A DNA stretch of 64,000 nucleotides from PRDV01 sp963710865. Its GTDB lineage: Bacteria > Babelota > Babeliae > Babelales > Babelaceae. The notes beneath the pieces were generated by a model. The model ran no database searches and was not told the DNA's origin. It saw only the letters and a program-made list of their open reading frames with translations. The position numbers and the translations under genes are program-made. This document shows positions 1 to 8,500 of this stretch, piece by piece. Location of the stretch: contig CAVQBR010000002.1 in assembly GCA_963710865.1 (NCBI GenBank), positions 806,001 through 870,000 of the forward strand. Reading direction: 5' to 3'. How positions within the stretch are numbered: the first letter of the stretch is position 1; every line of letters starts with the position of its first letter.

Positions 1-2284
1 TAGTTTGAGCTCCTTTGTGTGCTCCTTTGCTTAGCAAGCATGCAATGACTAGAGTATGCCCATTGAGTGCTGCTAGATGTAAGGGCGTAAATGCAGTATC
101 TGTTTTGATATCTATGGTGGAAGAAGTGTTCAATATCTGTTCAACAACTTCGAGATGTCCCTGGAGAGCAGCATAGTGTAGGGGAGTAACTCGATGGTTT
201 GTTCTAGCTTCAATAGAACCTTGGCATAGTAATGCTGCAAGGGCTGCTTTATGTCCGTTGAAAGCTGCAAGATGGGCTGGGGTAGTGCCATCATGTGTTG
301 GTGTGCTCCTTGCACCTCCGGCTAGTAAACATGCTACTACCATAGTATGTCCATTTAATGCCGCATAGTGTAACGGAGTTGCACCATTCTGCCTTGTCTT
401 GGGTTCTAGAATGGCATTTTTACCCATGAGACATGTTACAATAGCGCTATACCCATTTGCAGCTGCATAATGAAGCGCAGTTTCTCCATTTGTGGTTGCT
501 GCGTTTACAGAAGCTCCTTTGCTTAATAACCATTCAACGACCTCTAAATGACCTCTTCTTGTTGCAAAATGTAAGGAGGTCAAGTCTTCATTTGATACAG
601 TATCTACAGTGGTTCCATTCTTGAGGAGGCATAGAACTGCGTCCTTATGGCCATTAAAGGCTGCCAAGTGGAGAGCGGTTATTCCATTCTCAGCTTTGGT
701 ATCAACCCGAATCCCGTGGCTCAGTAGGCAGGTAAGAGCATCAATCCGATTATTTTGAGCTGCCAGATGTAAAGGAGTAAGGCCTTCATGCGTTGTTGCA
801 GAGATGTCAGCACCCTTGGCAATGAGAGCGGTAATTGCTGGCATATGACCATTGAAAGCTGCAAAATGCAAAGCAGTAGTGCCATCATTTTTCGTAACAG
901 CATTTACGTTGGCTCCTTTGTTCAGGAGGAGTTCAAGAGCTCGTGTATTGCTATTTTGAGCTGCCATATGCAGGGAAGTGCCACCCTCATAAGTTTCTGC
1001 TTCTCGGTTCACGCCTTCATTCAGAAGGTATTCAATGGCTGCAACATGACCTTTTTGAGCTGCTAGAAGCAGCGGGGTGCTTCCCATGCGGGCTGTTCTG
1101 GCCTCTAGATTGGCGCCCTTGCCTCGCAGGAATTTAAGAGCTTCGAGGTGTCCATTAAATACTGCAAGGTGTAGAGGGGTAAATCCTTCCTTGGTCATCG
1201 CATTTGGATCAGCCCCATATCGAACGAGACATTCAAGAATAGGTATGTAATTTTGCTCAGCTGCAAAATGTAAAGGGGTAAAGCCATCACGGGTTGTCGT
1301 ATGTGACTTGGCGCCTGTACTTAAAAGATATTCAGAAGCAGCTAAATGACCATTAGCGGCTGCTAAATCAAGAGGGGTGCTACCATCATCTGCAGTGACA
1401 TCTATATAAAGACCTTTGCTGCGAAGGTATTTAAGGGCGCGTACATGGCCGTTCAGGGCTGCAAAGTGCATAAGAGAAAGTCCTTCATATGTTCTCGCAT
1501 GTAGGTCAGCACCTTCCGTCAGGAGATATTCAAGTGAGGCGATATTGCCATTTAACGCTGCCAAGTGTAGGGGTGTAGCTTTTTCCCTCGTAGTGGTGGC
1601 ATATATGTCAGCTCCGCTTCTTAGAAGGCATCCAAGAATTTCTATATGGTCCTTTAAAGCCGCTACATGTAAGGGAGTAGAGCCATCATGTGAAGTGGTG
1701 GTTGCTCGTGCACCCTTACGTAGTAAGCATTTAACTGCTCCTTCATGTCCCTTTAGGGCTGCTGTATGTAATGGGGTTGCACCCTCGTTGGTGTGGGCGT
1801 GTACATCGGCTCCTTTCTTGACGAGATATTCAATAACTTTTACATGACCTCTTTCGGCTGCAAAATGAAGAGGCGTTAATCCCTTCTTCGTTTTAGCATC
1901 GACTTCAGCCCCTCGTTCGAAAAGCTCTTCAAGAATGGCAATTTTCGCTAATATTGTTGCTTTATGGATGGGATCTAGAGCATCGCTTTCTTTGTTTTCT
2001 CGTAGTGGTTCTGCGGGTTGGAGGGTAGATTCAATTACACTACTGTTTGATGCACATTCTGTGAGAGAATGGCCTTCGATGAGGCATTCTGGCAATTTGC
2101 AAAAAGTGCCTTGATCATAGAATTCCTGGATGATTATTTTTAGATGATGAATGATTTGCACAGATGAATTCTGATGGTCAGTGATAGTGGAATGTGCTCT
2201 GTCAGGCTCCATTTGCATGACATCAACCATTGCATGGGCAAAAGGGAGAATTAAAATTGAACTGAGTATAAGTTTAGGTATCAT
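1..2284 (-). CDS. Giant secreted ankyrin-repeat protein, 5' part (runs off left edge)
   Basis: The frame is open from an ATG at 2284 to the window edge, giving 761 visible codons and no stop. The N-terminus (MIPKLILSSILILPFAHAM) is a good Sec signal peptide. Residues of roughly 20-105 are non-repetitive. From there to the edge I count about 20 ankyrin repeats of 33 residues, with the usual G-TPLH-AA-GH pattern and repeated loops such as KGADV and NGH. An AAGG lies 8 nt before the ATG as a weak ribosome site. Ankyrin repeats bind proteins; in host-associated bacteria such secreted proteins are often presumed effectors, but the target here is unknown. The C-terminus, and any catalytic domain on it, lies outside the window. 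I am confident of the family, not of the function. Confidence 0.93.
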   Translation of the reverse strand, partial: MIPKLILSSILILPFAHAMVDVMQMEPDRAHSTITDHQNSSVQIIHHLKIIIQEFYDQGTFCKLPECLIEGHSLTECASNSSVIESTLQPAEPLRENKESDALDPIHKATILAKIAILEELFERGAEVDAKTKKGLTPLHFAAERGHVKVIEYLVKKGADVHAHTNEGATPLHTAALKGHEGAVKCLLRKGARATTTSHDGSTPLHVAALKDHIEILGCLLRSGADIYATTTREKATPLHLAALNGNIASLEYLLTEGADLHARTYEGLSLMHFAALNGHVRALKYLRSKGLYIDVTADDGSTPLDLAAANGHLAASEYLLSTGAKSHTTTRDGFTPLHFAAEQNYIPILECLVRYGADPNAMTKEGFTPLHLAVFNGHLEALKFLRGKGANLEARTARMGSTPLLLAAQKGHVAAIEYLLNEGVNREAETYEGGTSLHMAAQNSNTRALELLLNKGANVNAVTKNDGTTALHFAAFNGHMPAITALIAKGADISATTHEGLTPLHLAAQNNRIDALTCLLSHGIRVDTKAENGITALHLAAFNGHKDAVLCLLKNGTTVDTVSNEDLTSLHFATRRGHLEVVEWLLSKGASVNAATTNGETALHYAAANGYSAIVTCLMGKNAILEPKTRQNGATPLHYAALNGHTMVVACLLAGGARSTPTHDGTTPAHLAAFNGHKAALAALLCQGSIEARTNHRVTPLHYAALQGHLEVVEQILNTSSTIDIKTDTAFTPLHLAALNGHTLVIACLLSKGAHKGAQT

Positions 2285-2578
2285 GAGGAGTGCCTTTTTC
2301 AAATGTGTCCTATCTTTGTGGATATACTGTAGCATAGAGGTTCAGCGAAGTGAAGATCCAAGACTGGCTGAAATTTTAGATTAAAAGGAATGTTTGTCCA
2401 ATCCTTGAATGATTTGCACATGAAAACTATCAAAATAGTTTGTATAAAGAGCTCTAATGCCTACCGTGACGTGAGAGTGAATTCATGTGTAATTTGCAAA
2501 ATGCTCATCAAAAGGGGCTTGTAGGACTTTCAATTTTATAGTATGTTCAGAACTGATGTTTTACAAAAAAAGGTAGGT

Positions 2579-3979
2579 ATGAAGCAAAGGTCTCTTTTCC
2601 TAATTCTGTTCATTTCGATGCGTCTCCTGGCTGAAATTCCAGGTCCTTGTGTGTTTATAGATGGTGAATGCAGATCGCGAGCTATTTGGGAGCAGCCCGT
2701 ATGTCCTGAATGTCCTGAGCCATCTGGAAGACCCATTAGTTACGGGAGAACTCTTGAATGCGCTCTTGTTAAGGTTAAGCCTTATGGGTACGTTAAATGG
2801 GAAATCTACTTTGATACGCGGCAACCTCTCGGGTTTCGAGAAGAGAGCTTCCTGACTTATCCAGCTCGGTATTTACCCGATATACGCAAACAAGATATTA
2901 ATGCGCATGGCAAATGGCATATGACCGCATTTGAAACACGAGTCGGTCTTGAGCTTACGGGTCCCGAATGGGAATGCGTAAAAACGGATGGACTGGTGGA
3001 AGGTGATTTTAGAGGTGTTGTAGATGCTACTTTAGGTGATTTTAGGTTACGTAATGCCTTCGGTCGTGTGCTATGGAGCAATTGTGTACTTCTGTTTGGT
3101 CAATGGTGGCATCCACTCTGGATACCTGAGTGTTTCCCTCATACAGTTGGCTTTGCCATTGGTGCACCTACGGATCCACAAGCTCATGATCCTCAAATTA
3201 AGCTCATACAACGCTGGAGTTGGTTTGAGCTTATTGTTGCCGCTTGTGGCCAGCGTGACTTTTCAAGTTATGGTCCGGTCTCTCTCCCTCCAACGCCAAA
3301 TAGCATAGTAAGTCCAAGTACCTTTTACATACGTGAAGCAGTAATTCCGAACTTACATCTTCAAATGCGTGGGTATTTTGATTGTAATTTAGTTGGCGTA
3401 GCTGCTGATTATAAGCGATTGACTCCACGGCTCGTCAGTAATGATAATGTTGCAGTGAGTGAGCATATCGATAGCTTTATAGTCGAAGGATTTGCGTCAT
3501 TTAATTATGCTCCCTGGTCGCTGCGATTGAAAGGAATTTGGGCGCAAAACGCTGCCGATCAAATCATGATAAGTGGGTATGGTGTTCGGACGATTAATCC
3601 TGAGACTGATTGTCGAACGTATACCAACACTGCGGCAGTGGCTGGTTGGTTAGATTTTTCTTATCTATTAGGCTGTGATAATCATGAACTTGGACTTTTT
3701 GTCGGCGGCACGAAAAACCTCGGTTCGCAGCATAGAATGTATATCGATCCTCGTACAGGTTTGCCTATTATTTATGCCCTGCTGGGTAATTCCCAAAACA
3801 TTGATTATGACTTACGTGTAACGCCTCGATATATCTTTATGAAGGATCCCCTCAGATTTGGATTAGAACTTGATTTTATACGTACTTCCTGGGGAACCCC
3901 AAATGCGTGTGGCAAAGTAGAAAATGGTATACCTGTTAATCTAGTTCGCATCCTTGCGGTACTTTACTATATGTTCTAA
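2579..3979 (+). CDS. Porin-like outer-membrane protein, copy A
   Basis: This 466-residue protein has a signal peptide (MKQRSLFLILFISMRLLAEIPG). A longer reading from 2543 is possible, but the ATG at 2579 sits right after AGGTAGGT and begins the signal peptide, so I prefer it. A Cys/Pro-rich segment (PVCPECPEPSGRP) follows. Then come many alternating aromatic and polar stretches typical of transmembrane beta strands, including KPYGYVKWEIYFDTRQ, GRVLWSNCVLLFGQWWHPLW and SLRLKGIWAQN. The last residues are LAVLYYMF, and a C-terminal Phe is the classic beta-barrel assembly signal. The overall plan resembles DcaP/porin-like barrels of unknown substrate. It is followed by a close paralogue 65 nt downstream. 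Family placement is by strand pattern only. Confidence 0.7.
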   Translation: MKQRSLFLILFISMRLLAEIPGPCVFIDGECRSRAIWEQPVCPECPEPSGRPISYGRTLECALVKVKPYGYVKWEIYFDTRQPLGFREESFLTYPARYLPDIRKQDINAHGKWHMTAFETRVGLELTGPEWECVKTDGLVEGDFRGVVDATLGDFRLRNAFGRVLWSNCVLLFGQWWHPLWIPECFPHTVGFAIGAPTDPQAHDPQIKLIQRWSWFELIVAACGQRDFSSYGPVSLPPTPNSIVSPSTFYIREAVIPNLHLQMRGYFDCNLVGVAADYKRLTPRLVSNDNVAVSEHIDSFIVEGFASFNYAPWSLRLKGIWAQNAADQIMISGYGVRTINPETDCRTYTNTAAVAGWLDFSYLLGCDNHELGLFVGGTKNLGSQHRMYIDPRTGLPIIYALLGNSQNIDYDLRVTPRYIFMKDPLRFGLELDFIRTSWGTPNACGKVENGIPVNLVRILAVLYYMF

Positions 3980-4044
3980 GAGAACGTTTTTTGGGTTACC
4001 TCGATTCTCAGATTGGCTCTTTCAATGAGATGCGACTGGTGGTT

Positions 4045-5442
4045 ATGCAACAAAAGTCTTTTTTCTTGATTCTGTTTGCCACAACGCAGCTTGCAGCTGA
4101 AATTCTTGGACCGTGTGAATCTATAAACGATGAATGTAGACCCCGTGCTATTTGGGAGCAGCCACTCTGCCCAGAATGTCCTGAGCCTTCAGGTAGACCT
4201 ATTAGTTATGGAAGAATGCTCGAATGTGCTATCGTCAAAGTGAAGCCTTATGGCTATGTAAAATGGGAACTTTATTTTGATACGCGTCAGCCCCTTGGCA
4301 AACGGGAAGAAAATACTCTCTACTATCCCGCTCCTTATCTGCCCGATGTCTTTAAGCAAGATATCAATGCTCATGGCAAATGGCATATGACCGGCTTTGA
4401 AACTCGCGTGGGTCTAATTTTTGTAGGTCCTGAATGGAATGGTCTCAGGACGGATGGTCTTGTGGAAGGTGACTTTAGAGGAGGAGATGATGCAAACATT
4501 TCAGCATTTAGGCATCGTAATACCTTTGGCCGTGTTTTATGGGATAATGGAAGATTACTTTTTGGTAAATGGTGGCATCCACTCTGGATACCTGAATGTT
4601 TCCCTCATACTGTTGGATTTGCTATCGGTGAACCGATGGACCCCCATGCCCGAAATGCTCAACTGAAAGTTACACATCGATGGGACTGGTTTGAGCTTAT
4701 TGTTGCAGCCTGCAGCCAAAATGACTTCTCAAGTTATGGTCCCTCTTATCCGACACCTCCAAATAGCACAGCAGATCAGAGCAGTTTTTTCATAAGGGAA
4801 GCGGTCAGACCTAACTTACACCTTCAGATGCGGGGGTATTTCCAGTGCAATCTCGTAGGGATTGCCGCCGATTATAAGCGGTTAACACCTCGTCTCGTGA
4901 GTAATGATACTATCGCAGTAAGTGAGCACATTGATAGCTTTATAGTTGAAGGGTTTGCAGCATTTAACTATGCACCTTGGTCCTTGCGCATGAAATGTTT
5001 CTGGGCCCAAAATGGAGCGGATCAGTTGCTGATAAGTGGCTATGGTATTCGTACCATCGATCCGGTAACTGATTATCGTACCTATAGCAACACAGCAGCT
5101 GCTGTCACATGGGTAGATTTTTCGTATCTGTTTGGCTGCGATAATCATGAGTTTGGGTTCTTTGCTGGTGGCACAAAGAACCTTGGTTCTCGGCATAAAC
5201 TGTATATTGATCCTGCTACTCGCTTACCTATAATCTATACCTTAGAGAGTGTTGCCCAGAATCTTGATTATGTAATGCGCATAGCTCCTCGCTATGTCTT
5301 CATGAAAGATCCTCTCAGATTTGGCTTAGAACTCGATTATACCCGCGCCTACTGGGGAACACCTAATGCTTATGGAAAAGTAGAGAATGGCATTCCGGTA
5401 AATATCGTGCGTATTCTTGCAGTACTCTACTATATGTTTTAA
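4045..5442 (+). CDS. Porin-like outer-membrane protein, copy B
   Basis: This is a 465-residue tandem paralogue of the preceding gene, and most blocks are identical or conservative. The same CPECPEPSGRP segment, GKWHMT motif, WWHPLWIPECFPHTVGFAIG block and LAVLYYMF ending are present. The reading frame is open from a TTG at 3991 and has ATGs at 4030 and 4045. I choose 4045 because it starts a signal peptide (MQQKSFFLILFATTQLAAE) aligning with copy A; the ribosome site is weak in either case. Divergence is concentrated in short segments, such as the region after the AACGQRDFSSYG-type block, which would suit surface loops. It is probably co-transcribed with copy A. Substrate and pore activity are not shown by the sequence. 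Confidence 0.7.
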   Translation: MQQKSFFLILFATTQLAAEILGPCESINDECRPRAIWEQPLCPECPEPSGRPISYGRMLECAIVKVKPYGYVKWELYFDTRQPLGKREENTLYYPAPYLPDVFKQDINAHGKWHMTGFETRVGLIFVGPEWNGLRTDGLVEGDFRGGDDANISAFRHRNTFGRVLWDNGRLLFGKWWHPLWIPECFPHTVGFAIGEPMDPHARNAQLKVTHRWDWFELIVAACSQNDFSSYGPSYPTPPNSTADQSSFFIREAVRPNLHLQMRGYFQCNLVGIAADYKRLTPRLVSNDTIAVSEHIDSFIVEGFAAFNYAPWSLRMKCFWAQNGADQLLISGYGIRTIDPVTDYRTYSNTAAAVTWVDFSYLFGCDNHEFGFFAGGTKNLGSRHKLYIDPATRLPIIYTLESVAQNLDYVMRIAPRYVFMKDPLRFGLELDYTRAYWGTPNAYGKVENGIPVNIVRILAVLYYMF

Positions 5443-5498
5443 TCGGTCGTGCTACACTTTATTTCTCGCTATGCCTTGTGTAAGAGCTATGGAGTTTC

Positions 5499-5526
5499 TT
5501 GACTCTCTATTTTTATTGAATATAGT
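5499..5526 (+). promoter_or_regulatory. Predicted sigma-70 promoter for the ankyrin-USP gene
   Basis: A TTGACT at 5499-5504 and a TATAGT at 5521-5526 are separated by 16 nt. They lie about 47 nt upstream of the ATG at 5573, in the gap after the porin pair. Confidence 0.55.
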
Positions 5527-5572
5527 AGGGATTAGGTAGTAGTGAAACGTCTCAAAAAGAGGGAGTCTTGTC

Positions 5573-8500
5573 ATGGAAAAATTAGTAAAAATACTTGTTT
5601 TTGTTGGAATATGCAGTGGATCTATCCAGGCTATGAAAATAGCTTCTGTTCATAACTGGACTGCGCAGACATTAAAGGAAGTACTAGCAGATCGTTCTAT
5701 GTACTTCTCTTTATTAGCTTCAGATAAAAAAAACGAGATACCCCTATTTCCATTCAAGGAAATGGAAAAATTTGTGTATCAAGCCGTGGCTAGTGAGATT
5801 TTGAGCCCTTTTGAAAAAGTGAATGACTCTAATGGTTCTGAAATGCTTTTGGCTACGGCTGCAGCGCTTGGAAATGAGGAAGCAGTAGAATTACTTTTGA
5901 TGGGAACAGAAGATTTAGAGAAGTCTACGAGGGATGGTGAAACGCCTTTGTATTTAGCTTGTTCTTCTGGTTCAGAATATTCTTCTGGGCGTCGTGCTGT
6001 TGTTGATTTATTGCTGAAAGCAGGTGCTAATACAGATAGTCGTACATTGAATAGCAGCTCTCCGCTACATGCAGCATCTCAAAAAGGCTATACGACTATT
6101 GTAGATCTGTTATTGAAGAAAAATGCTGATCCCAATAGTATTACAAATGAAGGAATTACTCCATTGCACTTGGCTGCAGCAAAATATCCTGTTATTGTTG
6201 ATAAATTGTTGAAAGCAGGTGCATACCAGAAAGCAGCGTATGATGGAATCATGCCCTTGCATGTTGCGGTACAGAATGACTGTAAAAGTACGGCTAAGCT
6301 TTTGCGGAAAAAAACGGTAGACATTGATGCGTGCGCAGCGGATGGAATGTCACCATTAGCTCTCGCAGCTTATCGAGGTTGTGTCCCAGTTGCTGAGGTA
6401 TTGATGGAGACGGGTGCAAATGCGGATAAAGTTGTTAAGAGTGACGGTAGCACGCCGTTGTGTATAGCTGCTTATAAAGGACATGTTAAAATCATCGAGC
6501 TCTTGCTTAATCAAGATTGGGAAAGTTTCGCCCATGTAGATAAGGAAAAAAATGATGGAACAACTCCGTTAGCTATCGCCGCTGCTCTGGGTCATGATGC
6601 AGTGGTAGAGGTATTGTTGAAAGCTAAGGCAAATGCAGATTTGGCTAATAAAACTGGAAAGACACCCGTCTTTTTGGCAGCTGAAAACGGTCATCCTGCT
6701 GTTGTTCAAAGGTTATTAGATGCCAAAGTGAATATAGATATTTTTTCGGAGGAAGGAGAAACGCCATTGCTTGCGGCTTGTGCAAACGGCCATGCAGATG
6801 TGGCTAAGGTGCTATTGAATGCATTGTTGAACAAGGCTAGCTCTATGCAGGGCGAACCAGATGATCTTTTGACTATTACTCCTACTGGAACTACGGAAAT
6901 TGTTGATGCAAAGTACTTGGCATACATTGATAAAGCTCGAAATGATGGTTTAACTTCACTTATAGTTGCAGCTCGAAATGGTAAGACTGATATAGTTAGA
7001 CTTTTGCTAAATGCTGGAGTAGATATAAACAGGGCCACACTTGACGGATTTACACCGTTGATGGCAGCATGTGTTGGTTGTCATTCTAGCGTAGTTGAGC
7101 TCTTATTGAGCAGAGGGGCTAGTAAAACTCAAACGATGGTTAATCGTGAAACTGCCATGTCCTTAGCATTGAGGACTGGCTCTCGTGAAATAATTGATTT
7201 GCTTGAGAACGGTGCGAGTAGAGGTGGAAAAGGTGTTTCAGCTTCGGTTCAACAAGATGCATCTGTGCAGGAAAATGTTTCTGATCGGGCAACATCTATC
7301 GATGAAAGTGGCAAAAATGCTTCAAGGTCTGATGAACTGAAAGCTCAAAATTCTTCAGACGATGATGCGGCAAAGAGCAACTCTGGCCAAAATGTCTTGG
7401 GTGTATTGAAGTCTGGCTATCATGGAATAGTTGGGTTCCTAAAGACCAATCCGTTAGCTAGGGTGGTATTAGGAGAAGGAGAAAAAAGTGTTTCAGCCTC
7501 AGTCAAACGAGATAGTCAAGAGAGGAAGGAAGAAGATTTTAATGAGGAGAGCCAGTACGTGCCAAATGCTGGTAGCCAGAAACAGCCACAAAATCCCTCA
7601 GCTGGTGTCTCTGGAGGAGCAGTGGCAAAGAGTAACAATGACAAAAAAGATAGTCAGGATGCCCCAAATCCTAATAACCAGAAACAGTCACCAAATCTTC
7701 CAGCAGGTGCTGCGGTTGCAGATGTGGCAGTGGGTAACAGTGGCGAAAAAGATAGTCAGGATGAGCTAAATTCTGGTAGCAAGAAACAGCCACAAAATCC
7801 CGCAGCTGCTGCTGTTGCAGATGTGGCAAAGAGTAATGGTGGCAAAAAGGATAACCAGGATGCACCAAATCCTAATAACCAGAAACAGTCACCAAATCTT
7901 CCAGCAGGTGCTGCGGTTGCAGATGTGGCAGTGGGTAACGGTGGCGAAAAAGATAGTCAGGATGCGCTAAATTCTGGTAGCAAGAAACAGCCACAAAATC
8001 CCGAATCTGGTGCTGTTGGAGGAGTGGCGGCAAATATTGATGCAAGAAAAGATCAAGATGCTCTAAAATCAGGTGAAGATCTTAAGCAGTCTCAAAAGCC
8101 TATCGCTGGTGCTGCTGCAGATGTGGCAAAGAGTAATGGTGGCAAAAAAGATAATCAGGATGCGCCAAATCCTGGTAGTCAGACTCAGCCACAAAATCCC
8201 GTAGCTATTGCCTCTGGAGGAGCAGCGGCAAATCATGGAAGCCAGAAACAGCCACAAAATCCCGAAGCTGGTGCTGTTGGAGGAGTGGCAGCAAATATTG
8301 ATGCAAGAAAAGATCAAGATGCTTTAAAATCAGGTGGAGATCTTAAGCAGCCTCAAAAACCTATCGCTGGTGTCTCTGGAGCAGAGGCGGCAAAGCGTAA
8401 TGGTGAGAAAAAAGATAACCAAGATGCACCAAATCCTGGTAGCAAGAAACAGCCACAAAATCCCGTAGCTGGTGTCTCTGGAGGGGCAGCGGCAAATAGT

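Noticed and set aside
788..1847. Short open frames on the plus strand opposite the first ankyrin gene
   Set aside because: They are Ser/Cys/Ala-rich shadows of the repeat codons with no ribosome sites; the minus-strand frame has a clear family.
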